Position numbers and translations under genes: made by a program. A stretch of 64,000 bases of DNA, taken from assembly GCF_047250365.1 (NCBI RefSeq), contig NZ_JBLBVL010000005.1:1-64000 (forward strand). The letters are read 5' to 3'. The notes under the pieces are model-generated. The model worked only from the letters and a program-made list of their open reading frames with translations, made no database searches and was not told the origin of the DNA. This stretch comes from Thaumasiovibrio sp047250365. GTDB lineage: Bacteria > Pseudomonadota > Gammaproteobacteria > Enterobacterales > Vibrionaceae. Shown here piece after piece: positions 10,006-17,682 of this stretch (the first letter of the stretch is position 1; every line of letters starts with the position of its first letter).

Positions 10006-11166
10006 ATGAAGAAAATCGAGTGCATTGTCGTTGGGGGCGGCATGGTAGGGGCTGCAGTAGCGCTGGGGTTGGCGCAGCAAGGAAAGGACGTGGTTTTAAT
10101 CGAAGGGCAGCCGCCCACCGAATATGCTTCTTCTCAGCCAATGGACCTGCGGGTTTCGGCTATTTCAGCCAAGAGTGTTGCGCTGCTGCAACAGCTCGGC
10201 GCATGGGACGCACTGCAGGAAATGCGCCTTTGCCCTTATCAGCGTTTAGAGGCATGGGACAATCCAGCGTGTCGTACCCGTTTTGAGGCAAAAGAGCTAA
10301 ATCGAGACTGGTTAGGCTATATTGTCGAGAATCGATTATTGCAATTGGCGTTATGGCAACAGTTTCATCACTATGACAATCTTGCATTGGAAGTGCCGCA
10401 GCGCATGCGCAGCATAAATAGTCAGCCCGACTATGCAGAAGTCACGCTTGATAATGGGCAGTGTTATCAAGCAAAAATGGTCATAGCCGCAGATGGGGCA
10501 TTATCGCGTGTTCGTCAGTCGGTGGGAATTGGCGTGACCAGTTGGGATTATCGTCACCATTGCATGCTGATCAACATTAAGTCAGCGTTGCCGCAGCAAG
10601 ATATCACATGGCAACAGTTTACCCCGCAAGGGCCGCGTGCCTTTCTGCCGTTAGCAGAGCAACACGGCTCACTAGTCTGGTATGACAGCCCATCACGGAT
10701 TGCCCAACTAAGCCGTCTGTCAGACGAGCAATTAACCCGCGCAATTCAAACCACCTTTCCAGCAGAGCTAGGGGAGTTCAGCATTGAGAAGCATGGTCAC
10801 TTCCCATTAACACGACGCCATGCCCAGCAATACCATCATCACCGCGTTGTCTTGATTGGCGATGCCGCACACACGATAAACCCATTAGCGGGGCAGGGGG
10901 TCAACCTCGGCTTTAAAGATGTTGAAGCGTTATTAACCTTGAGTGCCAAGGTGGACGATTTCTCCTCACCAGGCTCGCTACTCCAACAATATGCACAACA
11001 GCGTCGACCAGATAACCTGATGATGCAATCTGCCATGGATCTGTTTTACAAGGCATTTAGTAATGATCTGCTGCCAGCTAAGCTTTTGCGCAATACTGGA
11101 CTATTGATCGCGAACCATGCGGGTCCACTAAAACGACAGGCTCTGCGTTATGCGATGGGGTTATAA
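10006..11166 (+). CDS. ubiF: UbiF-type FAD monooxygenase of ubiquinone synthesis
   Basis: Flavin-dependent ring hydroxylase of the UbiH/UbiF/VisC family, acting in late ubiquinone biosynthesis; in E. coli the divergent neighbour of miaB is ubiF (2-octaprenyl-3-methyl-6-methoxy-1,4-benzoquinol hydroxylase). Visible motifs are the Rossmann dinucleotide site IVVGGGMVGAAVALGLA at the N-terminus, the DG motif AADGALSRVRQ near residue 160, and GDAAHTINPLAGQGVNLGFKD near residue 285. I chose the ATG at 10006 because AAGGAT lies 5 bases before it; the frame extends upstream only to a TTG. Length is 386 residues. The paralogues UbiH, UbiI and UbiF are similar, so the subtype rests on context. Confidence 0.88.
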   Translation: MKKIECIVVGGGMVGAAVALGLAQQGKDVVLIEGQPPTEYASSQPMDLRVSAISAKSVALLQQLGAWDALQEMRLCPYQRLEAWDNPACRTRFEAKELNRDWLGYIVENRLLQLALWQQFHHYDNLALEVPQRMRSINSQPDYAEVTLDNGQCYQAKMVIAADGALSRVRQSVGIGVTSWDYRHHCMLINIKSALPQQDITWQQFTPQGPRAFLPLAEQHGSLVWYDSPSRIAQLSRLSDEQLTRAIQTTFPAELGEFSIEKHGHFPLTRRHAQQYHHHRVVLIGDAAHTINPLAGQGVNLGFKDVEALLTLSAKVDDFSSPGSLLQQYAQQRRPDNLMMQSAMDLFYKAFSNDLLPAKLLRNTGLLIANHAGPLKRQALRYAMGL

Positions 11167-11210
11167 ATGAAGGTAAGCGTGACTGAGTACAAATAGAAAA
11201 AGCAGATAGC

Positions 11211-11237
11211 AAAAAACCAGCCGAAGCTGGTTTTTTT
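11211..11237. terminator. Bidirectional rho-independent terminator
   Basis: An 8-base GC-containing stem (AAACCAGC / GCTGGTTT) around a short loop is flanked by A and T runs on both sides, so it can terminate in both directions. It lies between the ubiF-type gene (plus strand) and the tRNA operon (minus strand) and serves both. Confidence 0.9.
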
Positions 11238-11240
11238 AAA

Positions 11241-11325
11241 TGGTGCGGAAGGAGAGACTTGAACTCTCACACCTTGCGGCGCCAGAACCTAAATCTGGTG
11301 CGTCTACCAATTCCGCCACTTCCGC
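11241..11325 (-). tRNA. tRNA-Leu(TAG), copy 6, acceptor GCGGAAG
   Basis: Acceptor GCGGAAG/CTTCCGC, anticodon loop TTTAGGT (anticodon TAG), long class II variable arm, T loop TTCAAGT and encoded CCA. It is the last gene of the 13-tRNA operon, directly before the terminator. Confidence 0.97.
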
Positions 11326-11371
11326 AAATTTTGTTTTACATCCGCTCTTAACTGGTAAAGAAAAGAAGAGA

Positions 11372-11456
11372 TGGTGCGCGGGGAGAGACTTGAACTCTCA
11401 CACCTTACGGCGCCAGAACCTAAATCTGGTGCGTCTACCAATTCCGCCACCCGCGC
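11372..11456 (-). tRNA. tRNA-Leu(TAG), copy 5, acceptor GCGCGGG
   Basis: Same anticodon arm as the neighbouring Leu copies (loop TTTAGGT), but the acceptor stem is GCGCGGG/CCCGCGC and the variable arm differs by one base. CCA is encoded. This is the second acceptor class of Leu(TAG) in this operon. Confidence 0.97.
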
Positions 11457-11509
11457 ACAAATTGTATTGCCTTTCTATTTAAGCCGTTAGGGAACAACTT
11501 AAAGCAAAA

Positions 11510-11584
11510 TGGCAGGGCTACCTGGATTCGAACCAGGGAATGGCGGCATCAAAAGCCGCTGCCTTACCGCTTGGCGATAGCCCT
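11510..11584 (-). tRNA. tRNA-Gln(TTG), copy 4
   Basis: Acceptor AGGGCTA/TAGCCCT, anticodon stem GCGGC/GCCGC with loop TTTTGAT (anticodon TTG), discriminator G and encoded CCA, 75 bases. It sits in the duplicated Leu-Leu-Gln unit. Confidence 0.97.
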
Positions 11585-11618
11585 AGCGTAATATCGTTAG
11601 CAACGTTACTACTAAATA

Positions 11619-11703
11619 TGGTGCGGAAGGAGAGACTTGAACTCTCACACCTTGCGGCGCCAGAACCTAAATCTGGTGCGTCTACCAATTCCGCCACTTC
11701 CGC
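11619..11703 (-). tRNA. tRNA-Leu(TAG), copy 4, acceptor GCGGAAG
   Basis: Identical in sequence to the copy at 11241-11325; it begins the second unit of the tandem duplication. Confidence 0.97.
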
Positions 11704-11748
11704 AAATTTTGTTTTACATCACTCTTAACTGGTAAAGAAAAGAAGAGA

Positions 11749-11833
11749 TGGTGCGCGGGGAGAGACTTGAACTCTCACACCTTACGGCGCCAGAACCTAA
11801 ATCTGGTGCGTCTACCAATTCCGCCACCCGCGC
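11749..11833 (-). tRNA. tRNA-Leu(TAG), copy 3, acceptor GCGCGGG
   Basis: Identical in sequence to the copy at 11372-11456; anticodon TAG, CCA encoded. Confidence 0.97.
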
Positions 11834-11886
11834 ACAAATTGTATTGCCTTTCTATTTAAGCCGTTAGGGAACAACTTAAAGCAAAA

Positions 11887-11961
11887 TGGCAGGGCTACCT
11901 GGATTCGAACCAGGGAATGGCGGCATCAAAAGCCGCTGCCTTACCGCTTGGCGATAGCCCT
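11887..11961 (-). tRNA. tRNA-Gln(TTG), copy 3
   Basis: Identical to the Gln copy at 11510-11584; anticodon loop TTTTGAT, CCA encoded. Confidence 0.97.
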
Positions 11962-12011
11962 AGCGTAATCAACGATAACTAATGGGTAACTAGCTATGTT
12001 ATTACTAGATA

Positions 12012-12096
12012 TGGTGCGGAAGGAGAGACTTGAACTCTCACACCTTGCGGCGCCAGAACCTAAATCTGGTGCGTCTACCAATTCCGCCACTTCCGC
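12012..12096 (-). tRNA. tRNA-Leu(TAG), copy 2, acceptor GCGGAAG
   Basis: Acceptor GCGGAAG class, anticodon TAG, CCA encoded. It lies just upstream (in transcription) of the duplicated units. Confidence 0.97.
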
Positions 12097-12139
12097 ATAT
12101 CTATTTGCATGGTTTGATTTCTCAAACCCATGATGTAAA

Positions 12140-12216
12140 TGGTGGCTACGACGGGATTCGAACCTGTGACCCCATCATTATGAGTGATGTGCTCTAACCA
12201 ACTGAGCTACGTAGCC
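12140..12216 (-). tRNA. tRNA-Met(CAT), elongator, copy 3
   Basis: 77 bases, acceptor GGCTACG/CGTAGCC with a 1-72 pair typical of elongators, anticodon loop CTCATAA (CAT), T loop TTCGAAT, CCA encoded. As I remember it, the sequence matches E. coli elongator tRNA-Met throughout. Confidence 0.96.
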
Positions 12217-12273
12217 ACTCGAACATAATTGCTTCTATCTGTTTTCACATTTTAAAGCCACTATGTTAAATAG

Positions 12274-12348
12274 TGGCAGGGCTACCTGGATTCGAACCAG
12301 GGAATGGCGGCATCAAAAGCCGCTGCCTTACCGCTTGGCGATAGCCCT
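12274..12348 (-). tRNA. tRNA-Gln(TTG), copy 2
   Basis: Same gene sequence as the other Gln copies; anticodon TTG, CCA encoded; unique flanks. Confidence 0.97.
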
Positions 12349-12388
12349 GCAGGGTTGTCTTATTAAGACAAACTTCCTAAGGAAGTAA

Positions 12389-12473
12389 TGGTGCGCGGGG
12401 AGAGACTTGAACTCTCACACCTTACGGCGCCAGAACCTAAATCTGGTGCGTCTACCAATTCCGCCACCCGCGC
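12389..12473 (-). tRNA. tRNA-Leu(TAG), copy 1, acceptor GCGCGGG
   Basis: Acceptor GCGCGGG class, anticodon TAG, CCA encoded. First Leu gene in transcription order. Confidence 0.97.
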
Positions 12474-12531
12474 ACAAATTGTCACTTAATGAATCATCAT
12501 TAAGCTTATTGCATCAAGTGCAATAAAAGAA

Positions 12532-12608
12532 TGGTGGCTACGACGGGATTCGAACCTGTGACCCCATCATTATGAGTGATGTGCTCTAACCAACTGAGCT
12601 ACGTAGCC
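12532..12608 (-). tRNA. tRNA-Met(CAT), elongator, copy 2
   Basis: Identical to the copy at 12140-12216; anticodon CAT, CCA encoded. Confidence 0.96.
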
Positions 12609-12663
12609 ATCCTGTATAACGCGTCACTCTTACAAAGAGCGTTGCAGTATACCTTAAAATATA

Positions 12664-12738
12664 TGGCAGGGCTACCTGGATTCGAACCAGGGAATGGCGG
12701 CATCAAAAGCCGCTGCCTTACCGCTTGGCGATAGCCCT
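12664..12738 (-). tRNA. tRNA-Gln(TTG), copy 1
   Basis: Same gene sequence as the other Gln copies; second gene of the operon. Confidence 0.97.
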
Positions 12739-12850
12739 ACTGACTCTATAAAAGAGTGTGCTACATTAATAAACTTACCACTCAATGAGGGTGAGAGTTT
12801 AGTGCAACATTTAAATTGTGACTTCTCTAAATACTTTAAGAGAAGGAGAA

Positions 12851-12927
12851 TGGTGGCTACGACGGGATTCGAACCTGTGACCCCATCATTATGAGTGATG
12901 TGCTCTAACCAACTGAGCTACGTAGCC
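12851..12927 (-). tRNA. tRNA-Met(CAT), elongator, copy 1
   Basis: First gene of the 13-tRNA operon, identical to the other Met copies, about 65 bases after the promoter. Confidence 0.96.
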
Positions 12928-12984
12928 ATTTCTCAAATTTCATTGTTCCAGACCGATGTTTTCTTTCGATGCCGTCGTGTCGGG

Positions 12985-13023
12985 AACGGGGCGCATTATG
13001 CTCATCTCAGAAAAAACCGTCAA
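12985..13023 (-). promoter_or_regulatory. Stringent sigma-70 promoter of the tRNA operon
   Basis: On the minus strand, -35 TTGACG (13018-13023) and -10 CATAAT (12995-13000) are separated by exactly 17 bases. They are followed by a GC-rich discriminator GCGCCCCG, the hallmark of ppGpp-inhibited stable-RNA promoters. The rest of 12928-13284 holds no gene, only this promoter and the ychF terminator. Confidence 0.9.
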
Positions 13024-13227
13024 CTGTTTTTTTGCAGAAAACGGCAATTCTAATCTGTTCGCTGTTTATTTCGACAAAACGTCGTATCTATCAGCAATAA
13101 ATGGTTAAAATAAAAGCCCTGTTTTTACGTGCTACTGGCCATGTCATCACTTTCAATTTATTGGAGCGATAAACTCAAGTGTTGGAATGATTAAATGGCA
13201 GCCAACCGCTAATCGTTTTTCGATAAA

Positions 13228-13258
13228 ATAAAAAAGCCACCTCAAAAAGAGATGGCTT
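13228..13258 (-). terminator. Rho-independent terminator of ychF
   Basis: On the minus strand a stem AAGCCATCTC/GAGGTGGCTT with a T-rich loop is followed by a run of T. It lies 27 bases after the ychF stop codon. Confidence 0.88.
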
Positions 13259-13284
13259 CTGATACGCAATTTCGTGGCTAAATT

Positions 13285-14376
13285 TTAAACGTTGAAGCGG
13301 AAATGAACCACGTCACCATCTTTAACGATATAGTCTTTGCCTTCTAGACGCCATTTACCGGCATCTTTTGCACCGTTTTCACCACGGAATTCGATAAAGG
13401 CATCGTAACCAACCACTTCTGCGCGGATAAAGCCTTTCTCGAAGTCGGTATGGATCTTACCTGCAGCTTGAGGAGCAGTTGCACCGACAGGAATTGTCCA
13501 TGCGCGCACTTCTTTTACACCAGCAGTGAAATACGTTTGCAGGTCTAATAGCTCGTAGCCAGAGCGAATAACACGGTTAAGTCCCGGCTCTTCAATTCCC
13601 ATGTCGGCTAAGAACTCTTCCCGATCTGCGTCATCAAGTTCAGCAATTTCTGACTCGATAGCGGCACAAACAGGAACAACAACGGCGTTCTCTTTTGCTG
13701 CATGCTCACGAACTTGCTCTAAATATGGATTATTTTCAAAGCCATCTTCGCTTACGTTCGCGATATACATGGTTGGTTTTAGCGTTAGGAAGTTTAGGTA
13801 CTCAATCGCTGCCAACTCTTCTTTGCTCAGTTCGATTGAACGAGCCATACCACCTTCTGTTAACGTTGGTAGCATCTTTTGTAGAACTGCGGTCTCAAAT
13901 TTCGCTTCTTGATCACCACCTTTCGCGCGCTTAGCTTGGCGGAAAATCGCACGCTCACATGTATCAAGATCAGACAGTGCCAACTCAAGGTTGATCACTT
14001 CAATATCTTCTAATGGGTTAATCTTACCCGCAACGTGAACAATGTTTTCGTTTTCGAAACAGCGCACAACATGACCGATAGCATCGGTTTCGCGAATATT
14101 GGCCAAGAATTTGTTACCAAGTCCTTCACCTTTTGATGCGCCAGCCACCAGACCCGCGATGTCAACAAACTCCATGGTTGTTGGCAAAATACGCTCAGGG
14201 TTAACAATCTCTGCAAGCGCATCTAGACGAAGATCTGGAACAGGAACAACGCCTGTATTTGGTTCAATAGTACAGAAAGGGAAGTTAGCCGCTTCAATTC
14301 CTGCTTTTGTTAACGCATTGAACAGTGTTGATTTACCTACGTTTGGTAGACCGACGATACCGCATTTAAAACCCAT
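13285..14376 (-). CDS. ychF: Ribosome-binding ATPase YchF
   Basis: Obg-family P-loop protein that prefers ATP to GTP and binds the ribosome. G1 is GIVGLPNVGKSTLFNAL at the N-terminus and G3 is DIAGLVAGASKGEGLGNKFL near residue 70. In place of the canonical NKxD there is NVSED (near residue 200), the known YchF feature that explains its ATP preference. The C-terminus is a TGS-like domain ending HFRFNV. At 363 residues it is the same size as E. coli YchF. It follows pth by 27 bases and is the last gene of prs-pth-ychF, all on the minus strand. Confidence 0.97.
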   Translation of the reverse strand: MGFKCGIVGLPNVGKSTLFNALTKAGIEAANFPFCTIEPNTGVVPVPDLRLDALAEIVNPERILPTTMEFVDIAGLVAGASKGEGLGNKFLANIRETDAIGHVVRCFENENIVHVAGKINPLEDIEVINLELALSDLDTCERAIFRQAKRAKGGDQEAKFETAVLQKMLPTLTEGGMARSIELSKEELAAIEYLNFLTLKPTMYIANVSEDGFENNPYLEQVREHAAKENAVVVPVCAAIESEIAELDDADREEFLADMGIEEPGLNRVIRSGYELLDLQTYFTAGVKEVRAWTIPVGATAPQAAGKIHTDFEKGFIRAEVVGYDAFIEFRGENGAKDAGKWRLEGKDYIVKDGDVVHFRFNV

Positions 14377-14403
14377 TGATGGAACCCTTTGGTAATGATT
14401 CAG

Positions 14404-15000
14404 TTAAAGCTGTTCAGCTTTAAACGTGTGTAAACGATTTTGTGCTTTGGTGAGGCCATCTTTTAATAAGATATCCATGCAGCGCGTTGCTTCATCAACG
14501 GCGGCATCTATGCACTCCTGCTCTTTGGCGGGTGCTTTTCCTAGTACAAAACCAGCGACTCGGTTTTTGTCTCCGGGATGGCCAATGCCAAGGCGAAGAC
14601 GGTAAAAATCTTTATTGTTACCCATTTTGCTGATGATATCACGCAGCCCGTTGTGGCCACCGTGTCCACCGCCTTTCTTAAACTTAGCCACACCTGGAGG
14701 CAAGTCTAGCTCATCATGCGCGACCATGATCTCTTCAACGGGGATCTGGTAAAACTTCGCTAGGGCGGAAACAGACTTTCCAGACAAGTTCATAAACGTT
14801 GTCGGGATAAGCAGGCGAAGATCGCTGCCACCCATGGTGATTCTGCCAGTTAAGCCAAAGAACTTTGGGTCTTCTTTTAGCGTAACATTGTGTATTCGGG
14901 CCAGTTCTTCAACGACCCAAGCACCCGCGTTATGGCGAGTACGTTCGTATTCTCGACCCGGGTTCGCTAACCCGACCAGAAGGCGAATGGAGCTGCTCAC
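14404..15000 (-). CDS. pth: Peptidyl-tRNA hydrolase
   Basis: Hydrolyses peptidyl-tRNA released from stalled ribosomes. Key elements seen are LLVGLANPGREYERTRHNAG with the catalytic His near residue 23, NLSGKSV, the HDELDLPPG segment with its Asp near residue 96, and the GGHGGHNGLR loop. The 198-residue length is typical (E. coli 194). It lies between prs and ychF, the conserved order. Confidence 0.97.
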   Translation of the reverse strand: MSSSIRLLVGLANPGREYERTRHNAGAWVVEELARIHNVTLKEDPKFFGLTGRITMGGSDLRLLIPTTFMNLSGKSVSALAKFYQIPVEEIMVAHDELDLPPGVAKFKKGGGHGGHNGLRDIISKMGNNKDFYRLRLGIGHPGDKNRVAGFVLGKAPAKEQECIDAAVDEATRCMDILLKDGLTKAQNRLHTFKAEQL

Positions 15001-15071
15001 AAATGATATCTCAACAGTGATAGGTTCAAAAAAGAGGCATATGGTAACACAATCTTCGGCCTAAACGACAA

Positions 15072-15091
15072 CACCCCGCCGAAGCGGGGTG
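15072..15091 (-). terminator. Hairpin downstream of prs
   Basis: A perfect 8-base GC stem CACCCCGC/GCGGGGTG with a CGAA loop lies 27 bases after the prs stop. The following T tract is short (TTGTCGTTT), so it may only attenuate transcription into pth and ychF. Confidence 0.6.
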
Positions 15092-15117
15092 CGAGGCATG
15101 GTCAAAGCGAAAGTTAC

Positions 15118-16065
15118 TTACGCATTGAACATTGCAGAGATTGACTCTTCGTTGCTGATGCGGCGAATAGCCTCAGCCAGCATGCGAGAGAGTGTCAGTT
15201 GCTTCACTTTACCCGTGGCAAGCATCTCTTCGCTCAATGGAATTGAGTCAGTAACAATCACTTCATCAATCACAGAGTCTTTAATGTTCTGTGGGGCATT
15301 ACCAGAGAATACCGCGTGCGTAGCATAAGCAAATACGCGCTTCGCACCACGCTCTTTTAATGCTTCAGCCGCTTTACATAATGTGCCGCCAGTATCGATC
15401 ATGTCATCAACGATAATGCAATCACGGCCTTCTACGTCACCAATCAGGTGCATTACCTGAGAAACGTTAGCGCGTGGACGACGCTTATCGATAATCGCGA
15501 TGTCGGTATCATCAAGCAGTTTCGCCGTTGCACGTGCACGTACAACACCACCGATATCAGGAGAAACCACTACTGGGTTCTCTAGATTTTTCTCTTGCAT
15601 GTCTTCAAGCAAAACAGGAGAACCGAAGATATTGTCGACAGGAACATCGAAGAAACCTTGGATCTGCTCAGCGTGAAGATCGATCGTTAGAACGCGGTCA
15701 ACGCCAACGTTTGACAGAAAATCAGCAATCACTTTTGCAGTAATTGGCACACGAGATGAGCGCACACGGCGGTCTTGGCGTGCATATCCGAAGTAAGGAA
15801 TAACAGCGGTAATACGACCTGCAGAAGCGCGGCGCAGGGCATCGATCATTACGATCAGTTCCATTAGGTTGTCGTTAGTTGGTGCGCAGGTAGACTGGAT
15901 AACAAAAACGTCGCTACCACGAACGTTCTCATTAATTTGTACTGCAATCTCACCATCAGAAAAACGACCTACAGATGCATCTCCCAAAGAGATGTATAGA
16001 CGATCAGCGATGCGTTGGGCTAGTTCTGGTGTCGCGTTACCAGCAAACAGCTTCATATCAGGCAC
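15118..16065 (-). CDS. prs: Ribose-phosphate pyrophosphokinase
   Basis: Makes PRPP from ribose 5-phosphate and ATP for purine, pyrimidine, His, Trp and NAD synthesis. Motifs: DVFVIQSTCAPTNDNLMELI, the ATP loop YFGYARQDRR, the catalytic flexible-loop region DKRRPRANVS, and the PRPP-binding signature DCIIVDDMIDTGGTLC near residue 215. I start at a GTG that gives VPDMKLFAGNA: it restores exactly the 315-residue E. coli length, the protein begins as E. coli Prs does, and a GAGG lies seven bases upstream. The ATG 45 bases further up would add unrelated residues. Confidence 0.96.
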   Translation of the reverse strand: MPDMKLFAGNATPELAQRIADRLYISLGDASVGRFSDGEIAVQINENVRGSDVFVIQSTCAPTNDNLMELIVMIDALRRASAGRITAVIPYFGYARQDRRVRSSRVPITAKVIADFLSNVGVDRVLTIDLHAEQIQGFFDVPVDNIFGSPVLLEDMQEKNLENPVVVSPDIGGVVRARATAKLLDDTDIAIIDKRRPRANVSQVMHLIGDVEGRDCIIVDDMIDTGGTLCKAAEALKERGAKRVFAYATHAVFSGNAPQNIKDSVIDEVIVTDSIPLSEEMLATGKVKQLTLSRMLAEAIRRISNEESISAMFNA

Positions 16066-16106
16066 GGTGGAAACCTCAGGGTTGCGTCCAAAAAATGGGT
16101 GCTGGC

Positions 16107-16952
16107 TCATAAATTTAGTAGCCTTGTTAGCAAAGGTGAGGTGTTAACACCCCTAGCAACAAAGCCGTCAAGCCAGTCGGGTAAAATGTTAAAAACAGCA
16201 TCGGCGTGTTGGCGAGACTCAAACTCAGCGAAAACACAAGCGCCGCTACCGGTCAATCTTGACGGCGCGTATTCTAGCAGCCACGAAAGCGCCTTAGCAA
16301 CCTCCGGATGCAGTTCTGTGACGATCTTTTCGCAATCGTTTCCGTATTTTGAGCTCAATAGCGTCGCTAAATCTCGTTTTGGGGTGTTTCGTGTTAGCGC
16401 CGGATGGTTAAATATTGCGGCGGTTGAGACATCTACCGAGGGCTTGACGACCAAGTAATAGTGCTCTTGTGGGTCTGCGGGTTGTAAAATTTCGCCTACC
16501 CCTTCAGCAAACGCAGCGTGACCGCGAACAAATACCGGAACATCGGCACCTAACTTAACGCCAATAGCAGCCAACTCATCGGTGGTGAGTTGAGTATTCC
16601 AGAGGTGATTAAGCGCGACCAATGTGGTGGCAGCATTTGACGAACCACCACCCAGGCCACCTCCCATTGGCAGGCGCTTATCCATGGCAATCTCGGCCCC
16701 GAATGGGCAGTGCGCTGCCGCTTTTAACGCCATTGCTGCTTTGTAGATCAGATTGCTTTCCAGAGGAACACCTTGCAGTGCCGGTGTGATAGTTATCGCC
16801 CCGGTATCATTGGGGATAATGGTGAGCTCATCACCGTGGTCTAAGAATTGAAATAGCGTTTGCAGTTCGTGATAGCCATCAGGACGTTGTCCATTAATGT
16901 ACAAAAAGAGATTAAGTTTTGCTGGCGATGGCCAAACGGTGGGGTGTGGCAT
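16107..16952 (-). CDS. ispE: 4-diphosphocytidyl-2-C-methyl-D-erythritol kinase
   Basis: GHMP-family kinase of the MEP isoprenoid pathway; it phosphorylates CDP-ME. Seen: WPSPAKLNLFLYINGQRPDGYH at the N-terminus (Lys and Asn of the substrate site), the ATP-binding glycine loop LPMGGGLGGGSSNAATTL near residue 88, and LTGSGACVFAEF near the C-terminus. I chose the ATG that overlaps the lolB stop (TAATG), which has a GGGAA ribosome-binding site; another ATG 15 bases upstream has none. The lolB-ispE-prs order is the standard gammaproteobacterial one. Confidence 0.95.
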   Translation of the reverse strand: MPHPTVWPSPAKLNLFLYINGQRPDGYHELQTLFQFLDHGDELTIIPNDTGAITITPALQGVPLESNLIYKAAMALKAAAHCPFGAEIAMDKRLPMGGGLGGGSSNAATTLVALNHLWNTQLTTDELAAIGVKLGADVPVFVRGHAAFAEGVGEILQPADPQEHYYLVVKPSVDVSTAAIFNHPALTRNTPKRDLATLLSSKYGNDCEKIVTELHPEVAKALSWLLEYAPSRLTGSGACVFAEFESRQHADAVFNILPDWLDGFVARGVNTSPLLTRLLNL

Positions 16953-17566
16953 TATTTCAGTTCCCATTGATTCAATTGTAAAGTCATTTTTAAATCGCCG
17001 CTGTGCAAGGTCAGCGTTGATGGTAGCGCTGGCGTATGACGGTAGTCATACTGCTCAATGGTCAATTGCCAAGTACGGCCTTGACGTGTCATGCTGAGCT
17101 CAGCCAGGCGCTGTTGCGCATTTAACGAGTAGTGATCGGCCCCAGTAGGCAAACCGATAAGCCAGTCGGATAGTTCATTGACAGGGATGATTAAACCGGT
17201 TAGCTGTTGAGTCATCGTATTAATATCATCGCCAATGTGTTGCTCACCATCGACATCCGTTAACGTCACTTGTGTTGATGATTGCTCTGCCGCGAGTAGG
17301 GTTTTGCCAACAAAACTGGTTAAGCGAAAACGGCGCTCAGTTGCTTCTTGCGCCCAAAACAGGCTAGCACTAAAGCGTTGCTCAGGATCGCGATAAGCAA
17401 AGCGCCCTTTGGCAGTATAGTGAGAAAGGGCGTTGAGTTGCTCCTGATGGGCCTGCCACACGGTGTTACTTGGTTCAGGCAGCGTGCTACAGCCAGCAAG
17501 ATAAAGCGCACATAGCCCGACAAATATCGGTTTTAAAAACGAGATTTTAGATGATATTGAGGTCAC
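16952..17566 (-). CDS. lolB: Outer-membrane lipoprotein insertion factor LolB
   Basis: Outer-membrane lipoprotein that accepts lipoproteins from LolA and inserts them into the outer membrane. A signal peptide with lipobox LYLAGC ends near residue 26. The mature part has the LolB pattern (YTAKGRFAYRDPEQRFSASLFW, then GLIIPVNELSDWLIGLP, and the late ELSMTRQGRTWQLTIEQYDY). The 204 residues fit the family. It is divergent from hemA with 116 bases between starts, and its stop overlaps the ispE start by one base. Confidence 0.95.
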   Translation of the reverse strand: MTSISSKISFLKPIFVGLCALYLAGCSTLPEPSNTVWQAHQEQLNALSHYTAKGRFAYRDPEQRFSASLFWAQEATERRFRLTSFVGKTLLAAEQSSTQVTLTDVDGEQHIGDDINTMTQQLTGLIIPVNELSDWLIGLPTGADHYSLNAQQRLAELSMTRQGRTWQLTIEQYDYRHTPALPSTLTLHSGDLKMTLQLNQWELK

Positions 17567-17682
17567 AAGTTACATCCATTGGTTACAAGGTTAAAAATAG
17601 TTTGCTTTTATTCGTAGGGTGCATCAAGTAAAATCCCTGTTAACATTGCAGAATAATCGTTGAGAGTATTAACCAACACCCC

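Larger units (their letters stand above)
11241..11592 (-). repeat. Tandem duplication unit B (Leu-Leu-Gln)
   Basis: This block of about 352 bases, covering Leu, Leu and Gln tRNAs plus their spacers, is nearly identical to 11619-11969, including the non-coding spacer sequences. That marks a recent segmental duplication, not independent tRNA copies. The spacers differ only by small changes near 11341. Confidence 0.9.
11619..11969 (-). repeat. Tandem duplication unit A (Leu-Leu-Gln)
   Basis: Partner of 11241-11592. The identity ends just beyond the Gln gene after CCCTAGCGTAAT, where the two flanks become different. Confidence 0.9.

Noticed and set aside
11240..12894. Plus-strand reading frames of 60-80 codons across the tRNA operon
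   Set aside because: They are antisense translations of the tRNA genes; the repeated peptide comes from repeated tRNA sequence.
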